The translations under genes and the position numbers were made by a program. A stretch of DNA of 64,000 nt from UBA1309 sp047605645. GTDB lineage: Bacteria; Bacteroidota; Bacteroidia; Bacteroidales; Dysgonomonadaceae. The stretch is from assembly GCA_047605645.1 (NCBI GenBank), contig JASGFJ010000008.1:1-64000 (forward strand). The letters are read 5' to 3'. Below are positions 45,161 through 54,489 of the stretch, piece after piece. Under the pieces are notes generated by a model. That model searched no databases. It was not told the origin of the DNA and worked only from the letters and a program-made list of their open reading frames with translations. The stretch's first letter is position 1. Every line of letters starts with the position of its first letter.

Positions 45161-45219
45161 CACTTTATTCATGCCTCCCTGTTGCTATCAGGCTGTTTTT
45201 TGCTTATTTCATCCTTTTT

Positions 45220-46215
45220 TCAATCCACCACCTTTATAACAAGGTTTTTGATTACTCTGGAGAAATGATCCATATTCCCGTTAGTAGCTACAAAGGTTAC
45301 GTCATACACGCCTTTGTCTTTATACTGATAGGTATAGGAATCCAGGGCAACGGTGGTTGTTTTGACAGCAATTCCCACATCCGGCAGACAGGAGTTCAGC
45401 TTCAGAGGAGATGAAATCAGCCAGTCGAGGTTCAAATCGGCTCCTGCAGCAGACGATTGGATGTTAAATCGTGGAATCGTGGTTGCTGTGTTGTCGTTCC
45501 AAACACCTTTATTGGCCGGAAAAAGTCCTGATTTATAGAATAGATAAGCGACGGAAGGATTTGCATGGAAATCGAATGGAGTGAATCCCATAGATACAGC
45601 AGGAACAGTGGTAATGCTTCCGTTTTGTTTCAACGTATTTTCGATAAGCAGATTCTGTACACTCCAGGTCGGTTGAGTCGTTGCATTACTCAAGGGTTTG
45701 TAACAGAATGCGACGACCACAGAGTCAGCCAGGTAATCATTCAGAGAGACAGCTGAAGAAATGGCATTCGTTGAACTGACAGTAGGTAGATTACACAGAT
45801 CACTGATATCCACCCAATTTGTATTCAATACTTTAAGGCTATCGGTATACTTGTCCTGGGTCAAACGCCCGAAACCGGTAGCCAGATAGACCTTTAAGGT
45901 TCCCGGAATGGTTCCGTATTGAGCAAAAGCATCAAACTTGAGTTTACAGTCGATATCTTCAATCGACAGCTCTGTGCGATTGATATATTTATAGGTGTAT
46001 CCGACTTCCCCGCTGTAGAAGGATATAAAATCCGGTTCTCCCGAGAAATTGAATGTTACTGATGTCGATTTACTCACAACAATAGTATCACCTAGCTTCG
46101 TCATGCCATCAGCAGTTACTGAGACATCCAGAGAGACCTCCTTTTCGAGTTCGTTTTCACAACCCGTGCAGAGCAACAGGCTGAAAAATGATAATATAAA
46201 GATTGTTTTTTTCAT
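45220..46215 (-). CDS. SusE-position surface lipoprotein, DUF5017-like
   Basis: A 331-residue lipoprotein: MKKTIFILSFFSLLLCTGCEN with lipobox CTGC. The segment DFISFYSGEVGYTYKYINRT matches the start of DUF5017-type domains, and the protein ends in a PKD-like strand pair (YKDKGVYDVTFVATNGN). It follows susD in the operon, the usual position of surface glycan-binding proteins, which help SusCD capture polysaccharide at the cell surface. No catalytic motif is seen. Its start codon abuts a leader repeat, and the tail of the gene is duplicated just downstream. Binding of chondroitin or hyaluronan is inference. Confidence 0.78.
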   Translation of the reverse strand: MKKTIFILSFFSLLLCTGCENELEKEVSLDVSVTADGMTKLGDTIVVSKSTSVTFNFSGEPDFISFYSGEVGYTYKYINRTELSIEDIDCKLKFDAFAQYGTIPGTLKVYLATGFGRLTQDKYTDSLKVLNTNWVDISDLCNLPTVSSTNAISSAVSLNDYLADSVVVAFCYKPLSNATTQPTWSVQNLLIENTLKQNGSITTVPAVSMGFTPFDFHANPSVAYLFYKSGLFPANKGVWNDNTATTIPRFNIQSSAAGADLNLDWLISSPLKLNSCLPDVGIAVKTTTVALDSYTYQYKDKGVYDVTFVATNGNMDHFSRVIKNLVIKVVD

Positions 46216-46321
46216 ACGATTAATTTTTTACTGGTAGCAGAGACCTTGCATGCAACGTCTTTACTGATTTTTGAATCTTCGCGTTGGGTGATTTCATAAA
46301 AATCAAGCTTTGCGTCATCAT
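46216..46321 (-). repeat. Start-codon-abutting leader repeat, copy upstream of DUF5017-like gene
   Basis: About 103-106 bp on the minus strand. A frame from ATGATG at 46321 reads MTQSLIFMKSPNAKIQKSVK and continues to a stop only a few bases before the gene start. It contains the imperfect palindrome GACGTTGCATGCAAGGTC and ends AAAAAATTAATCGT-ATG. Confidence 0.8.
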
Positions 46322-46358
46322 TCTTTCTTCTCTGTTTCCAAAGATTAATATATCCATA

Positions 46359-48098
46359 TTACCAGCCCGGATTTTGAGTTACCAACTTGTTGGTAGACAT
46401 CTCCCAATCGGGAATCGGGAAGTACACATAATATTTAGGGACATTATAATACGTGGCAGCATATTTGTGATTGTTGTTCCATCCCATGCCGGCGGCTGTT
46501 CCTAAATGGTTGTTGACATAAGCGACCATCGTTTGCATGGTCGTATAATAATCTCCCCAACGGATCAGATCCCAGCGGCGCAAAGCTTCAAAACACAACT
46601 CCATCGCACGTTCCTGCTTGATAGCTTCAAGCAAATCTTCTTTGGTTGGAGCGGAGGAATTATCCAGGTCTGTGAGTTTTGCTCTTTCCCTGACCAGATT
46701 AATATATTGATAGGCATTTGCCGGACCATTCAGCTCATTTTCGGCTTCCGCCAACATCAACAAGACATCGCTATACCTTAAAATCGGGAAATTGATAGGG
46801 GTATAGTTCTTGTTCTTGGGTGTGACAGCCTCGTATTCACGGCGGTATTTTGCCGCACACCTGGTTTTATTAGCGCTTGTGGTAGTTGCATCTTCCTCGT
46901 ATAAAAATCCGTCGACCATGGTACTGGTCGGCCCACCCGGTTTTTTCCCGGCGAAATATTTCCGGCCGGCAATTCCATCACTGTTGGTTCCATTCACATA
47001 GGTATATTCATAGTCGGCAATATTCCAATTTCCACGGATGGTATCTCCGGCTTCTTCATACATGTTGTAGAGTTTCAGAGATGCAAAAGCAAAGCGATAG
47101 CTGTATCCGGGATTCCTCATACCCGTATAGTTTTGAAATGTCGTATTGGAAGAGTAATCATATGAGGCACCGAATCCTAATGTATTTCCAATCCGACCGG
47201 CTGTATAGTTACTTGAACTGATACGATTTCCGGCTTCTTCTACTTCCCAGAGACTTTCTCTTTTTCCCTGGCTGTTGTATTTATCGGCGGCATAATCAAT
47301 AAAGACTTGTTTGTAAGAAGGTGCCAAATCGTGTAGTCTACTGCTATATACTGCGAAAGCCCAGTCTTTGGCTTTCTGGTAATAGGCTGTCACTTCAGCC
47401 CCCGGGGCAACACCGTCCCGATTATGCTCTCCGGCACGGAAGAGATAGATTCGTGCTAATATTCCCTGAGCGGCTGTCTGTGAAATCGTACCTGGCGAAT
47501 TCAGATCGGTGCAAACAGGAAGGTTCGGGATAGCAGTCTCAATATTTGAAATAATGGTGTCGTAAACAACCTGTTTATTTGTTCTGGCAATGCTCAGACC
47601 TTCTACCGATTCTACCGATTTCAGCCTGAGAGGAACATCTCCCCAACCCTGCACTAAATTGAAATAATAGAAAGCCCGCAGGAATAATGCCTCAGCACGA
47701 ACCCGCTTACGGGCTGTTGACGAAATATCCGGGTTCTTATCTACATTTTCGAGAAGGATATTGGCCCGGTTGATTCCATCATAAAGAATACGCCAATAGG
47801 ACGTAATCTCCGGGGTGGAAGAAGAAGCCGTTGCACAAAGGATACTGGCTTTGGGTTCACTGCGCTGATAAAATGTCAGGTCGTCGCCTCCTGCTATATA
47901 CAAAGGATAAGCATCTCCGTAGAAATATTCCTGCATAAGAGGGCTGTAGACACCTATCAGAAATGTATTCAGCTCCGCTTCTGTCGTGAAATAGGTTTCT
48001 TCTGTGGGTTTGGTAGGATCTTTATCCAAGAAATCACTACATGAACACAACATAAGTACCGCAAAACAGAACGGGATAATATAGTTGATTGTCTTCAT
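46359..48098 (-). CDS. susD: SusD-like glycan-binding lipoprotein
   Basis: A 579-residue outer-membrane lipoprotein with signal MKTINYIIPFCFAVLMLCSC and the SusD N-terminal DFLDKDPTKPTEETYFTTE. TPR-like helices include ALFLRAFYYFNLVQGWGDVP, and the C-terminal SusD/RagB part has INFPILRYSDVLLMLAEAENEL and ERAMELCFEALRRWDLIRWG. It forms the lid of the SusC transporter and binds oligosaccharides. It lies 17 nt after susC. By context the cargo is glycosaminoglycan fragments. Confidence 0.96.
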   Translation of the reverse strand: MKTINYIIPFCFAVLMLCSCSDFLDKDPTKPTEETYFTTEAELNTFLIGVYSPLMQEYFYGDAYPLYIAGGDDLTFYQRSEPKASILCATASSSTPEITSYWRILYDGINRANILLENVDKNPDISSTARKRVRAEALFLRAFYYFNLVQGWGDVPLRLKSVESVEGLSIARTNKQVVYDTIISNIETAIPNLPVCTDLNSPGTISQTAAQGILARIYLFRAGEHNRDGVAPGAEVTAYYQKAKDWAFAVYSSRLHDLAPSYKQVFIDYAADKYNSQGKRESLWEVEEAGNRISSSNYTAGRIGNTLGFGASYDYSSNTTFQNYTGMRNPGYSYRFAFASLKLYNMYEEAGDTIRGNWNIADYEYTYVNGTNSDGIAGRKYFAGKKPGGPTSTMVDGFLYEEDATTTSANKTRCAAKYRREYEAVTPKNKNYTPINFPILRYSDVLLMLAEAENELNGPANAYQYINLVRERAKLTDLDNSSAPTKEDLLEAIKQERAMELCFEALRRWDLIRWGDYYTTMQTMVAYVNNHLGTAAGMGWNNNHKYAATYYNVPKYYVYFPIPDWEMSTNKLVTQNPGW

Positions 48099-48115
48099 TG
48101 TTTTTCTGTTTTAAA

Positions 48116-51100
48116 TTAGAAGTTTAGATTGACTCCAAAAGAAAAAGTAGCAGCTCGTGGATAGGCAGAAAAATCAAGTCCCGGATTTAAAGCTGTATTC
48201 TTGATAGAGACTTCCGGGTCATATCCGGAATAATTTGTCCAGGTATATAGATTCTGCATCGCCAGATAGACACGCGCCCGGGACAATTGCACCTTTTTAG
48301 TGACTTTAGCCGGCAGGGTGTAACCAAGGGTCAATGTCTTAAGTCGCAGAAATGATCCGTCTTCAATGAGTCGGGAAGAAATCACCATGTTGGAGGTGGA
48401 AGTGCTTGCCCTTGGGATATTGCTGTTCTGATTTTCGAACGTCCATCTGTCGGCATAAGAGGCAAACTGGTTGAGGTTCTTCTTGCCGTTAAAGGCATTT
48501 TCAAACATTAGTTTGTTGGCATTGAGAATATCGTTGCCATAACTCCACTGGAAGAAAATGCTTAGATCGAAATCCTTGTAAACAAAGTTATTGGTAAATC
48601 CACCGATATGCAGCGGATCGCCTTTTCCTATAATGGTTCGGTCATTGGCATCAATGGTGCCGTCTCCGTTCAGGTCTTTGTATTTGGCATACCCCGGTTG
48701 GGTCGTGTTTTCTGTTGAAAAATGAGGAACGGTTGTTTTAAGGGTATAAGAAGAACCTGCCTTATCAAAATCTTCTACTCCATAGACGCCGTCGTATAAG
48801 TATCCGTACATCATTCCGATAGGTTGTCCCACTTTGGCAATATAGTTGAACTGGCTGTTGAAGTTCTGATCGAATGTAGCTGTTGAAGTATACGACTTGT
48901 ATCCTTCGGCTAAAGCCAAGACTTTATTTCTATTGAACGCGATGTTGAAATTGGTAGACCATTTAAAGTCTTTTGTCGTAATATTATTGCTATTAACCGT
49001 AAACTCTATCCCTCTGTTTCTTACCTTCCCTATATTTCTCATGGCTGTGCCATATCCCGAAGATAGAGGCAACTGAACGGCAATTAACAGGTCGGAAGTA
49101 GTCTTGTTGTACCAATCGGTCGTGAAGGAAATGCGATTATTAAAGAACGACAAATCGAGTCCTATGTTTGTCTGGGTAGTGGTCTCCCATTTCAAATTTT
49201 TATTGCCTAAGCTGATGGGGACAACTCCTACCGAGTTTTCATCCGAACCGATAGGATATACACCATGCGCCACAGCGTCGGCGGTCGTGTAATTTCCGAC
49301 AGTTCCCGTCAATCGGTCAAACATGGCGAACCTGTCATAAGCTCCGATACGGTTATTCCCGGTTTTTCCCCATCCTAAACGAAGCTTCCCATTATCCACG
49401 GTGTTTTTCAGCGGGGTGAAAAATGATTCCTGAGAGAAAGTCCAGCCGGTAGCCAGGGAAGGGAAGTATCCCCAGCGATGATCTTTGTCAAATTTCGAAG
49501 ATCCGTCGGCACGCATTGTCGTAGTCAGATAGTATTTGCCGCCATAATCGTAATTTATTCTTCCGAAATAAGACATCATCGACTCCTCAGTCAGGGAAGA
49601 TGTGATGGTTGGGGTTCCTTTCCCATTCATAATTCCGGCCATTCCCAGCGATTCAAACAACAAATTCGTATTGGAAGTGGCATTTCCTTTCAGAGAGGAA
49701 CTCTGCAAAGACATACCGCCAAGAAGTTTGAAATTATGCTTTTTCTTGTACACTTTGTTATATGCCAGTGTATTTTCATTCAGCCAGGTACTTTTCTCCA
49801 ATGTGGTCAAGGTTGCATTTACACCACTGGTCGACCCCGGATATCCGTAACGGGTTTTGGAATTGTTGAACGTTTCATACCGGCGATTGTCTATCGCGAA
49901 AGTTCCCGAGCTCTTAAACTTCAGGTTTTTAATAATCTCGTATTCCACAAATCCATTGAACTGCACATTCGTGATATAATTCTTTTTATAAGCATTCTGC
50001 AAGTCCAGAATCGGGTTGAAGCGGTAGTCGTTAGTCGTTTCAATACTTGGATCCTGGATATTGTCCAGCAAACTGCTCAACGGAATGTTGGGCTGCGTCA
50101 CCGGTCTGTATCCCCAAACGCTATAAAACAAATTATTCATCCCACTATAGGAATTTTGGGAAGGACTTGCTCCGGTCTGCACAGCACGATTAAAATTAAC
50201 TGAAAGATTGGAATTCAACTTTTTCTTTCGCATGTTCAATCCTAAACGCCCCTGAACCTTATTGTAATTGGAACGCATAACGATACCATCCTGATCGTAA
50301 TATGACAAGCTCGCATTGTATCTGGCCTCACTGGATCCTCCGGTGAGTGACAAGTTGTGGCTTTGTTGCCAGGCTGTTTTGAATATCATATCCTGCCAGT
50401 CGTATTGAGGAATATTTTTGTAATCATCCAGCGTATACGTCTTGTCGTTGTAAGTCTGGAAATATCCCAGGGTTGCACTTGTCATTTCCGAGGGATACAT
50501 TTCTGCTTGCAGTTTTACAAACTCATACGCATCCATCAGCTTGATTTTATTGGAAAGCCACTGCACTCCGGCATTAAAATCATAAGAGATTTGCATAGCA
50601 CCTGCTTTTCCCTTTTTGGTGGTTATCACAACAACTCCATTTGCTCCGCGTGCTCCATAAATAGCAGAGGCAGAAGCATCCTTGAGGATATCAAAGGATT
50701 GAATATCGTTGGGATTGATAGAAGCTGCAATAGACGGATCTTCTACCGGAAATCCATCAATGACATACAAAGGCGTATTATCCTGTGTCACAGAATTAGC
50801 ACCACGAATGACAATATTCATGGCTTCGCCGGGCATCCCTTCGGCAGAGGTTACCTGCACACCGGCCACACGCCCGGCCAGCGCCTGGTCAATATTCGGA
50901 ACGGGGGCTTTTAGCATGTCATCGATATTTGCTTTTGCGACCGAGCCGGTCAGGTCACGGGCACGGACATCCTGATAACCGATGACAACCACTTCGTTGA
51001 GACTATTGTTGGTCTCTTGCATAGACACACTCATGAGTTTATCGGCAACCACTTTTTGTTCCTGGCTTTCGTATCCCAGATACGAAAAGAGTAAAACCTC

Positions 51101-51319
51101 CGATTTATTCGCCACAGAGATGGTAAACTTACCATCGACATCCGTCGTTGTCCATTTTTTTGCATCGGATTTAACCCGAATGGTTACTCCGGTAAGCGGC
51201 TCACCTCGTTCATCCTGAACTGTCCCTTTAATCAATACCTGTGCATTTACTAATGAAGAGAACAGAACAAGAACAAAAAAGGAGAGAAACAATTTTAAAA
51301 AATCATACTTCTTTTTCAT
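48116..51319 (-). CDS. susC: SusC-type TonB-dependent outer-membrane transporter
   Basis: The product has 1067 residues from the ATG at 51319, which gives a signal peptide (KLFLSFFVLVLFSSLVNAQ); the frame is open 34 codons further because the leader repeat here happens to be stop-free and in frame. Order: carboxypeptidase-regulatory-like domain (IKGTVQDERGEPLTGVTIRV), SusC signature NEVVVIGYQ, plug (VPNIDQALAGRVAGVQV, IRGANSVTQDNTPLYVIDGF), then the 22-strand barrel ending SFGVNLNF. It imports oligosaccharides through the outer membrane using TonB energy, paired with the following SusD. Confidence 0.96.
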   Translation of the reverse strand: MKKKYDFLKLFLSFFVLVLFSSLVNAQVLIKGTVQDERGEPLTGVTIRVKSDAKKWTTTDVDGKFTISVANKSEVLLFSYLGYESQEQKVVADKLMSVSMQETNNSLNEVVVIGYQDVRARDLTGSVAKANIDDMLKAPVPNIDQALAGRVAGVQVTSAEGMPGEAMNIVIRGANSVTQDNTPLYVIDGFPVEDPSIAASINPNDIQSFDILKDASASAIYGARGANGVVVITTKKGKAGAMQISYDFNAGVQWLSNKIKLMDAYEFVKLQAEMYPSEMTSATLGYFQTYNDKTYTLDDYKNIPQYDWQDMIFKTAWQQSHNLSLTGGSSEARYNASLSYYDQDGIVMRSNYNKVQGRLGLNMRKKKLNSNLSVNFNRAVQTGASPSQNSYSGMNNLFYSVWGYRPVTQPNIPLSSLLDNIQDPSIETTNDYRFNPILDLQNAYKKNYITNVQFNGFVEYEIIKNLKFKSSGTFAIDNRRYETFNNSKTRYGYPGSTSGVNATLTTLEKSTWLNENTLAYNKVYKKKHNFKLLGGMSLQSSSLKGNATSNTNLLFESLGMAGIMNGKGTPTITSSLTEESMMSYFGRINYDYGGKYYLTTTMRADGSSKFDKDHRWGYFPSLATGWTFSQESFFTPLKNTVDNGKLRLGWGKTGNNRIGAYDRFAMFDRLTGTVGNYTTADAVAHGVYPIGSDENSVGVVPISLGNKNLKWETTTQTNIGLDLSFFNNRISFTTDWYNKTTSDLLIAVQLPLSSGYGTAMRNIGKVRNRGIEFTVNSNNITTKDFKWSTNFNIAFNRNKVLALAEGYKSYTSTATFDQNFNSQFNYIAKVGQPIGMMYGYLYDGVYGVEDFDKAGSSYTLKTTVPHFSTENTTQPGYAKYKDLNGDGTIDANDRTIIGKGDPLHIGGFTNNFVYKDFDLSIFFQWSYGNDILNANKLMFENAFNGKKNLNQFASYADRWTFENQNSNIPRASTSTSNMVISSRLIEDGSFLRLKTLTLGYTLPAKVTKKVQLSRARVYLAMQNLYTWTNYSGYDPEVSIKNTALNPGLDFSAYPRAATFSFGVNLNF

Positions 51320-51421
51320 ACGATTAAATTTTACTGGTAGTAAAGACGTTGCATGCAACGTCTTTACGGATTTTTGAATCATTGTATCGGGTGACTCCGT
51401 AAGAATCAGGCTTCGTTTCAT
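51320..51421 (-). repeat. Start-codon-abutting leader repeat, copy upstream of susC
   Basis: 102 bp on the minus strand with no stop in the susC frame: MKRSLILTESPDTMIQKSVK, then TLHATSLLPVKFNR and the susC Met. It contains the perfect palindrome AAAGACGTTGCATGCAACGTCTTT. Gene finders are likely to call a false 34-residue extension here. Confidence 0.85.
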
Positions 51422-51521
51422 CGTTAATATATCATTATGTTGTGAAGACTATTTCTGCTTGCATAAGTACCTCCACGTGTTTTTATAAGCATTCAACTAA
51501 GGATGAATTATTTCCCTGACA

Positions 51522-52154
51522 CTAATACAACTGTACATTATCAATAGCAACAGCTCCTGCCACAGTCTTCCCGTCATCAGTATAATCGGTTTCCAAACCA
51601 ATCACCAAAGAGCCTCCTTTCAAGGTTGAACCGACTTTGATTTTCACCGTATATTCTGCCCAATCAGGAGTGATATCTACAAATTTCGACCCACTAACGC
51701 TTGAGCCTTTCTTGTCGGCAATACCAATAAATATCCGCGAAGCATTTTTCATGGATTTTGCGTACAACTTAATTGTATATTCTTTCTTTTCGAAAGGATA
51801 AAACTGAACAAGTGTATTTGTGTACCAATTGTTCAGGCTTTGCTGAGGAGAGTTTGCATTCACAGACAAAACAACAGATTTGTCTCCATCTTTTGCATCT
51901 GTATTGACAACGATGGCTTTCAGATAAGCGGAATTCAGAGATTTACGATACCAAACACCATCGACAACGGTGGTTGCCTCTACCGCCGGATTACTGGCTT
52001 GTGTCACCTCCCCGTAATCTGCAAATTTTGCGATGCGGGAAAGCTGGGTTCCGGAGTCAAACGCTTCAAAGCTTCCGTTTTTTAAAAGATTATTCTGTCC
52101 AATCAGACTAAATGAGCAGAAGAATAATGCGATAAATAGATTGGTCTTTTTCAT
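51522..52154 (-). CDS. Secreted carbohydrate-binding-module-like protein
   Basis: A 210-residue protein with signal peptide MKKTNLFIALFFCSFSLIGQ. It then reads NNLLKNGSFEAFDSG, the usual start of a CBM4/9/22-like jelly roll, with later strands KEYTIKLYAKSMKNASRIFI and GGSLVIGLETDYTDDG and a final AGAVAIDNVQLY. There is no lipobox and no sorting tail. It is the first gene of the leftward susCD operon, 202 nt before susC. Glycan binding is inferred from fold and position; it could instead be a short-lived accessory or adhesin domain. Confidence 0.72.
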   Translation of the reverse strand: MKKTNLFIALFFCSFSLIGQNNLLKNGSFEAFDSGTQLSRIAKFADYGEVTQASNPAVEATTVVDGVWYRKSLNSAYLKAIVVNTDAKDGDKSVVLSVNANSPQQSLNNWYTNTLVQFYPFEKKEYTIKLYAKSMKNASRIFIGIADKKGSSVSGSKFVDITPDWAEYTVKIKVGSTLKGGSLVIGLETDYTDDGKTVAGAVAIDNVQLY

Positions 52155-52781
52155 AGGATTAATATTTTTGATTTACATTTTATTCTATATGGATGCAATA
52201 ATAGAATGACTTATTTATAATGAGTAAGCTCATTCAATTTTCAAAACGACAAGGTTGAATACAAGGAGATGTATATCACAAAGAAAGCAAAGATAGAGTC
52301 TTATGGGTTCAAAAATTGTATAGAAATAGTCCAAAATCATCCATATATCAAACTCCTATCGGGAACACGGTCTACGAATATTTTTAACCGGGAACACCAA
52401 ACCATAGATATAAATATCACAACTCTTTCCCTTCTTCTGCCAATGAATAAACACGAGAAAAGGACTCTCCGCACTCCCGCCCGGACGGCTTTAGCAACCC
52501 GGAATACAAGACTTTCCGAAACGCCGTAAACAAACCTTCAAAACAAGAAGAATCGCGCAAAAATACACGATTTTGTACTTTAATTGTATTATTGTGACAC
52601 ATCGAAAAGGAGAATACAAGATACATTTGGCAATACAAACGAGACCTGCAAATTTAGTTTTCACAGTTCATAGAAACAGAGAAGCAACTAATTTTCAGAA
52701 AACAAAACAACACAAGACTTAACGTGAAACATCTTATTTTTTATACCTAAAACCTATTCTTTCAACTTAAAATAAATAATT
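52155..52781. other. Divergent 627-bp control region between the two lyase operons
   Basis: It separates the leftward CBM-susCD operon from the rightward beta-helix gene and holds no convincing gene. Candidate -7 boxes are TATCTTTG on the minus strand (52288-52295) and TACATTTG on the plus strand (52622-52629), but no well-spaced TTTG partners are seen. The HTCS and the AraC-like regulators probably act here. TAATCCTATG before the CBM gene recalls the end of the leader repeat. Confidence 0.4.
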
Positions 52782-54245
52782 ATGAAAAAACTTTTTACAT
52801 CTCTATTCGCACTTGTTGCATTTGTAAGCTTTGCAAACGCAACGGTATATTTGGTGCAAAGCGGAAGTGCAGGAGACAAAACCTGGACATCCGGCGCGGG
52901 AACAGTAGTGAACCTTACCTCTGAGGGTAAATCATTAACAGAATGGCTGAATGCAACGACTTTTGCCAATGACGATGAAGTATGGATTGCCGGAGGAACG
53001 TATACTGTAACGATAGCATGGACTATTCCGAGCTCTTGTCCGGCTAAATTATATGGAGGATTTGTCGGAACTGAAACAGCTGTCGATGCAAGAGTTATGG
53101 GTGAAAAAGAATGGAACTATATCAACGAAACCATTATTAACGGTTCGGGAAGCAGTTCTGGTATTTTAGGTGCAGGAGCCGATCGCACCATAGCCATTGA
53201 CGGAATTACATTTACCGGATGTACCACATCTGCGACGCAGGTTGTACAGCAACGCCCGAATATGACCATTCAAAATTGTAAATTCACCAGCAATGCCTGT
53301 ACAGCCGTGCTGTATTATATTACATCTGCTTCCAGAACCGCAACTTTGAAAAATTCTTATTTCTATGGAAATACGAATGAAAAAACAAACGGGAACGGTG
53401 GCTGTGTCAACATTAACAACGGAAGTTCCGGAGGAGTATACACTCTGACAAATTGCACTTTTGAAGGGAACAGCAATGCAAATACAGGAACAGCAGCTTC
53501 TGCCGGAATTAAAGTACAAGGTGCCGGAACAACCAATGTCATGAATTCTATATTCCATGAGAATTCTGCTTCTGCAGGATATTCTTCGGCTATCTCCTCT
53601 ACTGTAGCTACTGCATTTGTCTCTAATTGCGTATTTTATAAAAACTCAGGAAAACCGGCTGCTTACAGCACCATGGGCAACTACACCAACTGTACATTTG
53701 CCAATAATGCAAATGGAGCAATTACAATAACTGGAACTACACCGACAACCAATGTTCTAACAAATTCGATTTTCTGGGGAACAACAGAAGGCTCTTCTCA
53801 AATTTATGTTTCCGGAAGCAGTAATATCGCTGCAACCATCTCGTATTGTGCCTACCTGAAACTTTCTACGGATCAGACAAATGCGTCAAACAATCAAACA
53901 TTAGCAACAAGTGATCCCGGATTTACAGACTATACCAGTGGAGATTTCTCATTGACTACTGCTGCTACCCTGCTGATTGGTAAAGCAAACTCCAGTGCAG
54001 CTCCGGCAACGGATATCTTAGGAAACACTTGGGATACTGCCGATATAGGCGCTTATGCTTATAAAGTAGGTAGTGGAGTATCTTCAACAACCAACGACAA
54101 CAAACAGGTGGTAAAGAAAGAATATTTTAATCTTACCGGAGTTGCGTTAGGTGGAAGTATCATCGATTGCCCCAAAGGATTGTATATCGAAAAAAACACT
54201 TACGACGACGGTTCTGCAAGCAGTCGGAAAATATTAAAAAAATAA
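52782..54245 (+). CDS. Secreted right-handed beta-helix protein with T9SS-like tail
   Basis: A 487-residue protein with signal peptide MKKLFTSLFALVAFVSFANA. The body shows beta-helix rungs rich in Asn/Cys: NMTIQNCKFTSNACTAVLYY, TLTNCTFEGNSNA, FVSNCVFYKNSGK, TNCTFANNANGAITI, then a GDFSLTTAA-L--GKA and DIGAYAYK end typical of pectate-lyase-like cell-surface proteins. The last 45 residues (KKEYFNLTGVALGGS, CPKGLYIEKNTY, SRKILKK) match a T9SS-type sorting tail and are close to the tail of the next lyase. It may be a lyase, esterase or glycan-binding adhesin for glycosaminoglycan; no catalytic motif was identified. Confidence 0.75.
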   Translation: MKKLFTSLFALVAFVSFANATVYLVQSGSAGDKTWTSGAGTVVNLTSEGKSLTEWLNATTFANDDEVWIAGGTYTVTIAWTIPSSCPAKLYGGFVGTETAVDARVMGEKEWNYINETIINGSGSSSGILGAGADRTIAIDGITFTGCTTSATQVVQQRPNMTIQNCKFTSNACTAVLYYITSASRTATLKNSYFYGNTNEKTNGNGGCVNINNGSSGGVYTLTNCTFEGNSNANTGTAASAGIKVQGAGTTNVMNSIFHENSASAGYSSAISSTVATAFVSNCVFYKNSGKPAAYSTMGNYTNCTFANNANGAITITGTTPTTNVLTNSIFWGTTEGSSQIYVSGSSNIAATISYCAYLKLSTDQTNASNNQTLATSDPGFTDYTSGDFSLTTAATLLIGKANSSAAPATDILGNTWDTADIGAYAYKVGSGVSSTTNDNKQVVKKEYFNLTGVALGGSIIDCPKGLYIEKNTYDDGSASSRKILKK

Positions 54246-54402
54246 ACATCCAAAATAACTATTTGCTAAACTAACTGTGAAAAAGAGAGGGAGGTGATCC
54301 ACAATAAGCTGGCACCTCCCTTTTGATTTCCAATAGAGCAATGAGCACCAGCCGTCATCTACCTGTTTCTTCATGACCAAATCTATTTTGAAAAGACTAT
54401 TT

Positions 54403-54489
54403 ATGAAACGAAGCATGATTTTTATGAAATCACCCAACGCAAAGTAGAGACGTTGCATGCAACGTCTCTACCAGTAAAAATTTAATCGT
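54403..54489 (+). repeat. Start-codon-abutting leader repeat, copy upstream of the large PL8
   Basis: 87 bp on the plus strand: ATG at 54403 opens MKRSMIFMKSPNAK and stops at TAG; the perfect palindrome AGAGACGTTGCATGCAACGTCTCT follows; the element ends AAAAATTTAATCGT and the PL8 ATG. This is the only plus-strand copy and precedes a plus-strand gene, so orientation always follows the gene. Confidence 0.85.

Noticed and set aside
49478..50203. A 241-codon plus-strand frame opposite susC
   Set aside because: Antisense shadow of a well-conserved TonB-dependent transporter; no protein family features.
51320..51421. A 34-residue N-terminal extension of SusC
   Set aside because: It would put the signal peptide internally, and the same sequence occurs as a leader repeat before unrelated genes, there interrupted by stops.
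52649..52656. A second leftward -7 box (TAAATTTG) in the divergent region
   Set aside because: No TTTG at 19-21 nt upstream and it is about 500 nt from the nearest leftward gene.
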